Positions 47,268 to 55,787 of a stretch of 56,370 nucleotides of DNA are shown here, piece by piece. The position numbers and the translations under genes are program-made. This DNA comes from Pseudomonadota bacterium (GTDB taxonomy: Bacteria; Pseudomonadota; Gammaproteobacteria; Burkholderiales; Thiobacillaceae). Below the pieces are notes generated by a model. It was not told the DNA's origin. It saw only the letters and a program-made list of their open reading frames with translations, and ran no database searches. The stretch spans positions 1 to 56,370 of the forward strand of contig JAKADC010000014.1 in assembly GCA_021820845.1 (NCBI GenBank), in the 5' to 3' direction. Position 1 is the stretch's first letter. The number at the start of each line of letters is the position of its first letter.

Positions 47268-49506
47268 TGCTAGGCCTGTATCCAGGAACACTACGTTTCA
47301 ATACGTCGAGCGGATTGGAGCCGATGCCGCCCATTCCGTTCAACACCAGTTGGAAGAACAGCGTGTCGGTGGACTGGTTCGTCTTGGTGGCGAGCCGCTG
47401 CACGACCCCGCGCAGCGCCCAGCACCCGCCATTGTATTCGAGTCCCGCCAGGCCTTCGACCAGCTTGCTGTCCTTGAACGAGTAGTTGTAGCGGAACATG
47501 CCGTACCAGCGCCGGGCGAGCGGCCATTCCGCGGAGACGTCGACCTGTTCCGTGGTCTGGTCGATGAAGCGGTAGCCCAGGTTCAGCACGCGACCCGGGG
47601 CGGGCCGGTACGACACGCCGAGGTTCTGGCGGAGGGTGGTGCCGTTCTGCGCGTCGAATTGCCACGCCGTGTCGACGTGCCAGTCATGCGTGATCTGCCC
47701 GCTGACCGCGGCGAGCAGGTCGCTGGAATTGCTGGCGCGCGGTTCCATGCCGGGCAGGGTCACTTCCTGCGCGCTGAAGTAGTAGCGCTGGCCGAGCGTG
47801 ACCTGCAGCCGTTCCAGCCCGCTCGCCGCCTCGGTGAAGCGGCTGGTGACCGCGACCGTCAGCTGATTCGCATCGTTGACGCGGTCGCCGCCGATGAACT
47901 GGTTCTCGGTGAACATCTGCGCGTAGCTGAAATCGAGCAGCGCCGTGTCGAACACCGGAATGTTCGACTGGTCGCGGTAGGGCGCGTAGACATAGTAGGC
48001 GCGCGGTTCCAGCGTCTGCTGGTAATCGTGGCCGGCAAAACGGAAGGGGCGGTCGAAGGTGACGCCGCTGTCGAGGCTGAAGATCGGCAGGTTGCGGCTG
48101 ATGTTCTGGACCGCCGCGCGGTTGTCCAGGCTGTAATACGTGCTGTGCCAGCCGATCTGCGGCGTGAGGAAACCGAACGAATTGGTGAGCGGCATGCGCA
48201 GCGTCGGGTAGGCCAGCACCCGCGTGCCTTCGACGAGCGTGGGGTGGGCGAAGCGGGTCGCCTCGCTCTCCAGCTTGAATTCGAGCCCGTTCTCGAAGAT
48301 CTTGTCGACGCCGAAGCGGGTCTGCGGAAGGCGCGCGTAGGGCTCGACCAGGGGAATCGGCGAGGTGGAATCCTGCAGCGTCTGGTATTGCTGCGCGCGC
48401 ACTTCGGCGTACCAGTTGGCGTGCTGGGTGGTCAGCCAGGCTTCCTGGTCGAGGTTCGTAAGCGACGTGACCGCGAGCAGGTTGGACAGATCGCGGAAAT
48501 AATCGTTGTCGGACACGCGGTTGAACAGCATCCCCGCCTCGGTCGTGGCGTTGACGCGATAGATGTTGTTGAGGAGCATGCTCCACCGCGAGCGGTCGGC
48601 GACCGCGTCATTGGGCAGGTATTCCACGCGGTTCACGCCGTGGGCGTCATTCAGCAGGTAGCGGAATTCGGTGCCGAGCTGCACGCCGCGCTTGGACATC
48701 ATGCGGGGATACAGCGTGGCGTCGTAGTTGGGCGCAAGGTTGAGGTAGTACGGCACCATCAGGTCGATGCCGCTGCGCTGGGTGGTGCCGAAGGTCGGCG
48801 CCAGCACGCCGCTCTTGCGCGCATTGTTGAGGGGGAAATCCAGCCACGGCGTATACAGGATCGGCACGCCGAGGAAGTGGAGCGAGGCGCTGTGCGCCGT
48901 TCCCACGTTGCGGCCCTTGTCGAGATCGAGATCGCGCACCTTGAGGAACCAGTCGTCGTTGCCCAGCGGGCACGTCGTATAGGTCGCGTTGTGCAGCGTG
49001 CACTGGTTTTCGTTGAGGAAGTCGATGCGGTCGGCGTGGCCGCGTCCGGGCTGCGACAGCATCGACGACTCGCTCGTGTCGCTTGCTTCGACCGGGCTGC
49101 CTGGCTTGTGTGCCGGGCGCGACGGCGCGAGCTGGTATACGGGCCGGATGAATTCGCCGCTGTAGTCGTCGAGATGATATTTGAGCGAATCGCCCGTCAC
49201 GACCATCGCGGCCTGCTCCAGCCGGACGGCGCCGCGCGCCTGCACCAGGTCCTGCGTCGTGTCGTAGAGCAGCCAGTCGGCAAAGAAATTCTGCCCGGCC
49301 TGGCGGGCTTCCACGTTGCCCGTGGCCACGATCACGTCGGGCGCGGTCGATTCGATGCGGTCGGCGCTGAGAAACAGCGGGCCTTCCTTGCCGGCCACGG
49401 TCGAACCTTTCAGCTCGACATCCTTTTTCAGCACGAGCCCGTCCGCGGCGGCAGGACCGGCGGCCAGCAACAGCACAACGAGCGTAAAGCCGGGCAGGGT
49501 GGACAA
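47245..49506 (-). CDS. lptD: LPS-assembly protein LptD
   Basis: LptD forms the outer-membrane barrel that inserts LPS with its LptE plug. The 753-aa protein has a signal peptide (residues 1-~22, ending PAAADG), an OstA jelly-roll domain (~25-170) and a long beta-barrel (~200-750). Only three cysteines are found: two near residues 168-176 (CTLHNATYTTC) and one in the C-terminal GGCWALRG. E. coli has four. The start is a TTG at 49506; no ATG lies upstream in frame. It heads the lptD-surA-pdxA-rsmA operon and is divergent from amgK. Confidence 0.95.
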   Translation of the reverse strand: MSTLPGFTLVVLLLAAGPAAADGLVLKKDVELKGSTVAGKEGPLFLSADRIESTAPDVIVATGNVEARQAGQNFFADWLLYDTTQDLVQARGAVRLEQAAMVVTGDSLKYHLDDYSGEFIRPVYQLAPSRPAHKPGSPVEASDTSESSMLSQPGRGHADRIDFLNENQCTLHNATYTTCPLGNDDWFLKVRDLDLDKGRNVGTAHSASLHFLGVPILYTPWLDFPLNNARKSGVLAPTFGTTQRSGIDLMVPYYLNLAPNYDATLYPRMMSKRGVQLGTEFRYLLNDAHGVNRVEYLPNDAVADRSRWSMLLNNIYRVNATTEAGMLFNRVSDNDYFRDLSNLLAVTSLTNLDQEAWLTTQHANWYAEVRAQQYQTLQDSTSPIPLVEPYARLPQTRFGVDKIFENGLEFKLESEATRFAHPTLVEGTRVLAYPTLRMPLTNSFGFLTPQIGWHSTYYSLDNRAAVQNISRNLPIFSLDSGVTFDRPFRFAGHDYQQTLEPRAYYVYAPYRDQSNIPVFDTALLDFSYAQMFTENQFIGGDRVNDANQLTVAVTSRFTEAASGLERLQVTLGQRYYFSAQEVTLPGMEPRASNSSDLLAAVSGQITHDWHVDTAWQFDAQNGTTLRQNLGVSYRPAPGRVLNLGYRFIDQTTEQVDVSAEWPLARRWYGMFRYNYSFKDSKLVEGLAGLEYNGGCWALRGVVQRLATKTNQSTDTLFFQLVLNGMGGIGSNPLDVLKRSVPGYRPSNEIIQTP

Positions 49507-49512
49507 GCGATG

Positions 49513-49518
49513 TAAAAT
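49513..49518 (+). promoter_or_regulatory. Candidate -10 box for amgK
   Basis: TGTAAAATCCGG starts 45 bp before the amgK start, in the 51-bp gap to lptD. The divergent lptD promoter must overlap or lie inside amgK. Confidence 0.35.
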
Positions 49519-49557
49519 CCGGACCAGGTTATTGGGAACAGCGTTATTCGGAGCGGT

Positions 49558-50571
49558 TTGACAGTGGAACGTTTGCAGGCTTTACAGACTTGGGCCGCCC
49601 GACAGCTCGGCGGCGATTCTCTGGACATCGCCCCGGCGTCGGCGGACGCCAGCTTTCGCCGCTATTTTCGCGTCACTGCCAAAGGTCGCGATTATATCGT
49701 GATGGACGCGCCGCCGGCGCATGAGGATTGCCGGCCGTTCATCGCCGTCGCCCGGCTGTTTGCCGACGCCGGCGTGCACGTGCCGAAGGTGCTGGCGCAG
49801 GATCTGGATCAGGGCTTTCTGCTGCTGACCGACCTCGGCAATACGACCTACCTGTCGGCGCTCGCCGGCGACGCGCCGGATCCGCTCGTGGCGCGCGAAC
49901 TGTATCTGGCGTCGAACGACGCCCTGATCCGCATCCAGCAGGCGAGCCGTCCGGGCGTGCTGCCGGAATACGACCAGGCGCTGCTGACCCGCGAACTCAT
50001 GCTGTTTCCCGACTGGTACGTCGCAAAGCATCTCGGCGTCGTTTTGAACGACGAGCAGAAAGCCGTCCTCGACACCGCGTTCGCTCGCATCCTCGCCAAC
50101 AACCTGGCGCAGCCCCGGGTCTACGTGCACCGCGACTGGCATTCGCGCAACCTCATGGTGTCCGATCCCAATCCCGGCATCCTCGACTTCCAGGACGCGG
50201 TCCACGGCCCGATCACCTACGACCTCGCGTCGATCTACCGCGACGCCTACATCCAGTGGGACGAGGAGCAGCAGCTCGACTGGGTGATCCGCTACTGGGA
50301 AAAGGCGCGCCTCGCCCGCCTGCCGGTGCGGGAGGATTTCGGCGAGTTCTGGCGCGATTTCGAGTGGATGGGCGCGCAGCGCCATATCAAGGTGCTCGGC
50401 ATTTTCGCCCGGCTGTATCACCGCGACGGCAAGGACGGCTACCTCAAGGACATGCCGCTGGTGATGCACTACCTGAGGAAGGCCTGCGAGCGTTACGACG
50501 ACCTGAAGCCGCTGCTGTTCCTGCTCGACGGGCTGGAGAACCGCGAGGTGAAGGTGGGGTATACGTTCTGA
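49558..50571 (+). CDS. amgK: N-acetylmuramate/N-acetylglucosamine anomeric kinase AmgK
   Basis: AmgK phosphorylates MurNAc and GlcNAc at C1 in the peptidoglycan recycling bypass that leads to UDP-MurNAc. The 337-aa protein has the aminoglycoside phosphotransferase fold: FRRYFRVTAKGRDYIVMDAPP, LLLTDLGNTTYL, catalytic VHRDWHSRNLMV and metal-binding ILDFQDAVHGPITYDL. Start is a TTG at 49558 with GGAG nearby; a GTG at 49564 is an alternative. murU follows, as in Pseudomonas and relatives. Confidence 0.93.
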   Translation: MTVERLQALQTWAARQLGGDSLDIAPASADASFRRYFRVTAKGRDYIVMDAPPAHEDCRPFIAVARLFADAGVHVPKVLAQDLDQGFLLLTDLGNTTYLSALAGDAPDPLVARELYLASNDALIRIQQASRPGVLPEYDQALLTRELMLFPDWYVAKHLGVVLNDEQKAVLDTAFARILANNLAQPRVYVHRDWHSRNLMVSDPNPGILDFQDAVHGPITYDLASIYRDAYIQWDEEQQLDWVIRYWEKARLARLPVREDFGEFWRDFEWMGAQRHIKVLGIFARLYHRDGKDGYLKDMPLVMHYLRKACERYDDLKPLLFLLDGLENREVKVGYTF

Positions 50572-50579
50572 GGTCTTGG

Positions 50580-50605
50580 CACCTCCTCCGCCCGCGGGCG
50601 AGGTG
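50580..50605. repeat. Nested inverted repeat between amgK and murU
   Basis: CACCTC (50580-50585) pairs with GAGGTG (50600-50605) and encloses the palindrome GCCCGCGGGC (50590-50599). The compact G/C-rich sequence resembles short interspersed hairpins often found between genes in Betaproteobacteria. No T-run follows, so it is not a clear terminator. Confidence 0.4.
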
Positions 50606-50651
50606 TCGGGGAGCGGGAAAGCCAAAACCTGGCCGGTGCTGACCGGGCGTT

Positions 50652-50657
50652 TACAAT
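50652..50657 (+). promoter_or_regulatory. Candidate -10 box for murU
   Basis: TACAAT starts 46 bp before the TTG at 50698, which would give murU its own promoter after the 126-bp gap from amgK. Confidence 0.3.
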
Positions 50658-50697
50658 TACTATCTGGGTTTTGTCCTGGCTCGCCAAAGTCTTCATC

Positions 50698-51423
50698 TTG
50701 AACGCCGCAACCAACCGAACCGCCATGATCCTCGCCGCCGGGCGCGGCGAGCGCATGCGTCCGCTCACCGACCGCACGCCCAAGCCGCTCCTGGCGGTCG
50801 GCGGCAAACCGCTGATCGTCTGGCACATCGAGCGGCTGCGCGCGGCGGGCTTCTCGCGCATCGTCATCAACCACGCGCACCTCGGTCATCAGATCGAGGA
50901 CGTGCTGGGAAACGGCGCGGCGTTCGGCGTGTCGATCGCCTATTCGCGCGAGGCCAGTGCGCTCGAGACGGCGGGCGGCATCGCCACCGCGCTGCCGCTC
51001 ATCGAAAGCGATGTCTTTCCGGTGGTGAACGGCGACATCTACTGCGAATACGATCTCGGCCGGCTGGCCGAGCCGCTGGCGCGCCTGGCGGACAGCCGCG
51101 ACCTGGCGCATCTGGTGCTGGTCGACAATCCGCCGCACCATCCGGACGGGGATTTCGTGCTCGACGGCGGCCGCGTGAAGGGCGCCGGTGCGCCCCTTGC
51201 GCATCCTGCTCGCCTGACCTTTTCCGGCATCGGCGTCTATCGCCGCGCGCTGTTCGCCGAGACGGCGGCTGGCGTGAAGGCGCCGCTGGCGCCGCTCTTG
51301 CGATTGGCGATCGACGCCGGGCGCGTGTCCGGCGAGCACTACGGCGGGCGCTGGGAAGACGTCGGCACGCCCGTGCGCCTCGCCGCGCTCGACGAGGAAC
51401 TGAAACAACGCCATGCAGCCTGA
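50698..51423 (+). CDS. murU: N-acetylmuramate alpha-1-phosphate uridylyltransferase MurU
   Basis: MurU makes UDP-MurNAc from MurNAc-1-phosphate in peptidoglycan recycling. The 241-aa nucleotidyltransferase has AMILAAGRGERMRPLTD, TPKPLLAVGGKPL, ETAGGIATALP and VNGDIYCEYDL, then WEDVGTPVRLAALDE. The start is uncertain. ATG 50725 begins exactly at the first beta strand; TTG 50698 adds nine residues, comparable with homologs that have a few residues before AMILAAG. It overlaps pepP by 11 bp. Confidence 0.92.
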   Translation: MNAATNRTAMILAAGRGERMRPLTDRTPKPLLAVGGKPLIVWHIERLRAAGFSRIVINHAHLGHQIEDVLGNGAAFGVSIAYSREASALETAGGIATALPLIESDVFPVVNGDIYCEYDLGRLAEPLARLADSRDLAHLVLVDNPPHHPDGDFVLDGGRVKGAGAPLAHPARLTFSGIGVYRRALFAETAAGVKAPLAPLLRLAIDAGRVSGEHYGGRWEDVGTPVRLAALDEELKQRHAA

Positions 51424-52714
51424 TTCGGCACTCTACCGCGCGCGCCGTCGGCGGGTCATCGAGGAGATGGGCGAGGGGGTGATGGTCATCGCCACCGCGC
51501 CGGAGGTGCCACGCAATCGCGACACCCACTATCCCTACCGCCACGACAGCTATTTCTACTGGCTGACCGGCTTCAACGAGCCCGAGGCCGTGGTCGTGCT
51601 GGTCGCCGGCAAGGAGCCGCGCCACATCCTGTTCTGCCGCGAGCGGAACGAGGAAAGGGAAATCTGGGACGGCTTCCGTTACGGCCCCGAGGCGGCGCGC
51701 GAGGCCTTCGCGTTCGACGAGGCCTTCGCCTTCGATACGCTCGATACGGAATTGCCGAAGCTGCTGGAAAACCAGCCGGCGCTCGCCTACGTCATCGGCC
51801 GCGAGATGGCGTGGGACACGCGGGTGATGGGCTGGCTCAACACGGTGCGCGGCAAGGCGCGCGGCGGCGTGCAGGCGCCGACCAGGCTGGTCGACGCGCG
51901 CGTCTGGCTGGACGAGATGCGCCTCGTCAAGGACGGCCACGAACTCGCCCTGATGCGGCGTGCGGCCGAAATTTCCACCGGCGCGCATCGCGCCGCCATG
52001 CGCGCGGCCCGGCCGGGCGGCTACGAGTACGAGATCGAGGCGGAACTGCTTTCCGCCTTCCGTCGCGGTGGCGCCGAGGCGCCGGCGTACACGTCGATCG
52101 TCGCCAGCGGCGCGAACGCCTGCGTATTGCACTACGTATTCAACAACCGTCCGCTCGCCGACGGCGACCTGCTGCTCATCGACGCGGCGGCCGAATTCGG
52201 CAGCTACGCGGCCGACATCACCCGCACCTTCCCGGTCAACGGCCGTTTTTCGCCGGCGCAGAAGGACGCCTACGAGCTGGTGCTGGCGGCGCAGGCGGCG
52301 GCCATCGACGCGGTTCGGCCCGGCAATCACTGGAACAGCCCGCACGAGGCGGCGGTACGCGTGCTGACGCAGGGCATGGTCGATCTCGGCCTGCTCGCGG
52401 GCGAGGTCGACGGCCTCATCGAGTCGAACGCCTACACGCGCTTCTACATGCACCGCACCGGTCACTGGCTCGGCATGGACGTGCACGACGCCGGCGAATA
52501 CAAGCTGCACGGCGAATGGCGCCCGCTGGTCGCGGGCATGACGCTGACGGTCGAGCCGGGCCTGTACATCCGCCCGGCGGACGACGTGCCCGAGGCGTTC
52601 TGGAACATCGGCATCCGCATCGAGGACGACGTCGCGGTGACCGAATCGGGCTGCGAGGTGCTGACCTCGCCGCCGAAAACGGTCGCGGAGATCGAGGCGT
52701 GGATGACTCCATGA
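51413..52714 (+). CDS. pepP: Xaa-Pro aminopeptidase
   Basis: PepP removes N-terminal residues before proline, using a Mn2+ pita-bread domain. The 433-aa protein has the creatinase-like N-domain (1-~170, with YRHDSYFYWLTGF) and metal ligands: Asp in LLIDAAAEFG, Asp in YAADITRTFP, His in HRTGHWLGMDVHD, Glu in TVEPGLYI and Glu in IRIEDDV. ATG 51413 overlaps murU. The stop overlaps the ubiH-like gene (ATGA), as in the pepP-ubiH order of E. coli. Confidence 0.96.
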   Translation: MQPDSALYRARRRRVIEEMGEGVMVIATAPEVPRNRDTHYPYRHDSYFYWLTGFNEPEAVVVLVAGKEPRHILFCRERNEEREIWDGFRYGPEAAREAFAFDEAFAFDTLDTELPKLLENQPALAYVIGREMAWDTRVMGWLNTVRGKARGGVQAPTRLVDARVWLDEMRLVKDGHELALMRRAAEISTGAHRAAMRAARPGGYEYEIEAELLSAFRRGGAEAPAYTSIVASGANACVLHYVFNNRPLADGDLLLIDAAAEFGSYAADITRTFPVNGRFSPAQKDAYELVLAAQAAAIDAVRPGNHWNSPHEAAVRVLTQGMVDLGLLAGEVDGLIESNAYTRFYMHRTGHWLGMDVHDAGEYKLHGEWRPLVAGMTLTVEPGLYIRPADDVPEAFWNIGIRIEDDVAVTESGCEVLTSPPKTVAEIEAWMTP

Positions 52715-53865
52715 GCCGCGTCCTCGTCGTCGGTGCCGGACCGGTCGGGGCCGTCTGCGCGCTGGCGCTGCAGCAGCAGGGTGTCGCGGCGCACGTGCTC
52801 GAGGCGCAGCCGGCCGATACCCGGGGCGACAGCCGGACGCTCGCGCTGGCGCACGGTTCGCGCCTGATCCTCGAACGTCTCGGCGTGTGGGACCGGCTCC
52901 AAGGCGTCACGCCGATCACCCGCATCCACGTCTCGCAGCGCGGCGGGCTCGGGATGGCGCGCTTGTCCGCCGACGAGATGGGCGTGCCGGCACTGGGCTA
53001 CGTGCTGCCCTACGCCGAACTCGCCGCCGTCCTGAAGCAGGCGCTGGACGACGCGGACATCCTGGTCGAATACGGCGTCGCGGCGAACCGGATCGAATCC
53101 GGCGCGGATGCGGCGAGCCTGCACGCCGCTGACGGGCGCGTGCTCGTCGGCCCGCTCGTGGTGGTGGCCGACGGCGGACGCGGCGGCCACTCTCAATCGG
53201 CTCACGCGGCGCCCAAGCCACGGTTCGAGCGCGATTACGACCAGGCGGCAGTGGTATGCGACGTCGCGACCGAAGTGCCGCACGGCAACCAGGCGTTCGA
53301 GCGCTTCACGCCCGAGGGGCCGGCTGCGCTGTTGCCGAAGGAGGACGGCTATGCGCTTGTGTGGACCGCGAGCAGGGCCGAGGCACAGCGCATCGCCGCG
53401 CTGCCGGACGCGGAATTCCTCGATGCGCTCTATCGCCATTTCGGCGGACGCCGCGGCCGCTTCCTGCACGCGGGCCCGCGCAAGACCTTCCCCTTGCGGC
53501 TTTCCTACGCGGGCAGCGAGGCCGGCGGGCGCGTGGTGCGCATCGGCAACGCCGCGCAGACCTTGCATCCGGTCGCCGGGCAGGGTTTCAACATCGGACT
53601 GCGCGACGCCTGGGAACTGGCGAGCCTCGCCGGCGACACGCCGACGGGCGAAATCGGCAGTGCGGCCATGCTCGCCGCCTACGCGCGCGGCCGCCGCGCC
53701 GACGTGATCGGCGGCCTCGGCTTCACCGACTTCCTGGTGCGCGTGTTCTCCAACGACGTCGGCCCGCTGCATCACGCGCGCGGACTGGGCCTGCTGGCGC
53801 TGGAAGCGTTTCCGCCGCTGAAGACCTTCGTCGCCCGGCGCATGATGTTCGGGGCGCGCGGATGA
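52711..53865 (+). CDS. ubiH: UbiH/UbiF-family FAD-dependent ubiquinone hydroxylase
   Basis: This 384-aa FAD monooxygenase hydroxylates a ubiquinone ring intermediate. The N-terminal Rossmann motif is VLVVGAGPVGAVCALAL; GDSRTLALAHGSRLILERLGVW, VADGGRGGHSQS, RIGNAAQTLHPVAGQGFNIGLRDAW are UbiH-group signatures. ATG 52711 overlaps pepP. It is the first of two tandem homologs, and position after pepP suggests the C4-hydroxylase UbiH, but exact ring position is an inference. Confidence 0.88.
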   Translation: MSRVLVVGAGPVGAVCALALQQQGVAAHVLEAQPADTRGDSRTLALAHGSRLILERLGVWDRLQGVTPITRIHVSQRGGLGMARLSADEMGVPALGYVLPYAELAAVLKQALDDADILVEYGVAANRIESGADAASLHAADGRVLVGPLVVVADGGRGGHSQSAHAAPKPRFERDYDQAAVVCDVATEVPHGNQAFERFTPEGPAALLPKEDGYALVWTASRAEAQRIAALPDAEFLDALYRHFGGRRGRFLHAGPRKTFPLRLSYAGSEAGGRVVRIGNAAQTLHPVAGQGFNIGLRDAWELASLAGDTPTGEIGSAAMLAAYARGRRADVIGGLGFTDFLVRVFSNDVGPLHHARGLGLLALEAFPPLKTFVARRMMFGARG

Positions 53866-55034
53866 GCGTCGAGCGCTGCCAGGTCGTCGTCGTCGGTGCC
53901 GGCCTCGTGGGCGCCGCCGCCGCGCTCGCGCTCGCGCGGCAGGGCTTGCGGGTCGCGCTGGTCGAGCGCCAGCCGCCCAGGCGCCCTGACGCCGCCTGGG
54001 ACACGCGGGTCTACGCCATCAGCCCGCCCAGCCAGCGTTTTCTCGAACGTCTCGGCGCCTGGCAGCGCATGGACGGCGGCCGCATTCAACGGGTGTACCG
54101 CATGGACGTCGCGGGCGACGCGAGCGGCACGGTCCGGCTCGACGCCTACGAATCGGGCGTGTCGCATCTGGCGACCATTCTCGAGAGCGGACGCCTGCAG
54201 TACGCGCTGTGGCAGGCGATCGAGGCCGAAAGCGCGTCCGGCAACATGACGCTCCATTGCCCGGCGGCAATCGAATCGCTCGTCAGGAACGGTGCCGCGA
54301 CGCAACTGACCCTGGCCGACGGCACCACGCTGGAAGCCGAGCTCGTCGTCGGTGCCGACGGTGCCGCTTCGCGGATCCGTGACTGGGCGGGCCTTGCCTC
54401 GACGCTGACGCCCTACGGCCAGAGCGGCGTGGTCGCCAATTTCGAATGCGAGCGCCCGCATCGCGGCACGGCGTTTCAGTGGTTTTTCGACGGCGACATC
54501 CTGGCCTGGCTGCCGCTGCCCGGGAACCGCGTGTCGATGGTCTGGTCAACCGGGACGGCGCATGCGGACGAACTGGTCGCGCTCGATGCAGCCTCGCTGG
54601 CCGAAAAGGTGCGGGCGGCGGGCCACGACCGGCTGGGTGCGCTGCGCCTGCTGACGCCAGCGGCGGCGTTCCCCCTGCGTCTGATCCGGGTGGAGGCTGC
54701 CGTGGCCCCCGGCGTGGCCTTGATCGGCGACGCCGCCCACGGCGTGCATCCGCTGGCGGGACAGGGCGTCAATCTGGGATTCGGCGATGCCGAGTCGCTG
54801 GTCGACGCGCTGGCCGGCGCGCGCCGGGCCCGTGCCCATTGCGGCGACCTCCGCGTGCTGCAACGCCACGCGCGCGCGCGCGCCGAGCCGGTGCAGCGGA
54901 TGCAGGCGCTCACCCATGGCCTGCATCATCTGTTCGCCGACGCGCATGCCGCATGGCTGCGCAACGCCGGCATGCGGGTCGTCGACCACCTGCCGCCGCT
55001 GAAAGCCGCGCTGGTGCGCGAAGCGATGTCCTGA
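53862..55034 (+). CDS. Second UbiH/UbiI-family FAD-dependent hydroxylase
   Basis: The 390-aa protein is homologous to its upstream neighbour: VVVVGAGLVGAAAALALARQG at the N-terminus, YAISPPSQRFLERLGAW, VGADGAASRIRDWAG, and IGDAAHGVHPLAGQGVNLGFGD. It overlaps the first hydroxylase (ATGA). Ubiquinone needs up to three ring hydroxylations, so the pair may divide positions, e.g. C5 (UbiI/UbiL-like) for this one; sequence alone does not settle it. Confidence 0.88.
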   Translation: MSVERCQVVVVGAGLVGAAAALALARQGLRVALVERQPPRRPDAAWDTRVYAISPPSQRFLERLGAWQRMDGGRIQRVYRMDVAGDASGTVRLDAYESGVSHLATILESGRLQYALWQAIEAESASGNMTLHCPAAIESLVRNGAATQLTLADGTTLEAELVVGADGAASRIRDWAGLASTLTPYGQSGVVANFECERPHRGTAFQWFFDGDILAWLPLPGNRVSMVWSTGTAHADELVALDAASLAEKVRAAGHDRLGALRLLTPAAAFPLRLIRVEAAVAPGVALIGDAAHGVHPLAGQGVNLGFGDAESLVDALAGARRARAHCGDLRVLQRHARARAEPVQRMQALTHGLHHLFADAHAAWLRNAGMRVVDHLPPLKAALVREAMS

Positions 55035-55066
55035 CCTTTCTTTTGATGTCCTTTCTGGAGTTCTGA

Positions 55067-55777
55067 ATGAAATTCATCCCCCTCGCGCTCGCCGCCGCCC
55101 TGCTGCTGACCGCGTCCGCGCACGCCGACGAGTCGGACATTCGCAAGGCGCTGACGCAGCAGTTTCCGGGCGCCAAGATCAGCTCGGTGCAGAAGACGCC
55201 CTACAGCGGCCTGTACGAGGTCTATCTCGACGGGCAGCTCGTGTACGCGGACGCCAAGGCGCAGTATGTTTTCCTCGGCGACGTGGTCGACCTGAAGAGC
55301 CGCACCAACCTGACGCAGGCGCGCCTGAACCAGCTGCAGGCGGTGAAGTGGGACAGCTTCCCGCTGAATAACGCGCTGAAGACGGTCAAAGGAAACGGCG
55401 CCCGCAAGCTGATCCTCTTTTCCGACGTCGATTGCCCCTATTGCCGCCGGTTCGAGGCCGAGCTCGCGAAGGTCGACAACATCACCGTCTACACCTTCCT
55501 CTATCCGATCGAAGGCCTGCACCCCAAGGCGCCGCAGACTTCGAAGCAGATCTGGTGCGCACCCGACCGCAACAAGGCGTGGGACGACTACATCAGCCGC
55601 GGCGTCGTGCCGAAAAATGACGGCAATTGCCCCAACCCGGTGGCCGCCAACGTCGCGCTGGGCAACCAGTTGAAAGTGTCCGGCACGCCGACGCTGTTCT
55701 TCGCCAACGGCCAGCGCGTGCCCGGCATGGTGCCGGCCGCGCAGCTTGAAAAGCTGCTTGCGGCCAACGCCAAGTAA
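55067..55777 (+). CDS. dsbC: Periplasmic disulfide isomerase DsbC
   Basis: DsbC reshuffles wrong disulfides in the periplasm and is kept reduced by DsbD. The 236-aa protein has a signal peptide (cleavage after SAHA, residue 20), an N-terminal dimerisation domain (~21-80) and a thioredoxin domain with CPYC (Cys123/Cys126) in SDVDCPYCRRFE, plus the cis-Pro loop VSGTPTLFFANG. ATG 55067 is preceded by TGGAG. It could serve substrates such as LptD encoded nearby. Confidence 0.95.
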   Translation: MKFIPLALAAALLLTASAHADESDIRKALTQQFPGAKISSVQKTPYSGLYEVYLDGQLVYADAKAQYVFLGDVVDLKSRTNLTQARLNQLQAVKWDSFPLNNALKTVKGNGARKLILFSDVDCPYCRRFEAELAKVDNITVYTFLYPIEGLHPKAPQTSKQIWCAPDRNKAWDDYISRGVVPKNDGNCPNPVAANVALGNQLKVSGTPTLFFANGQRVPGMVPAAQLEKLLAANAK

Positions 55778-55787
55778 GGACAAGGAA

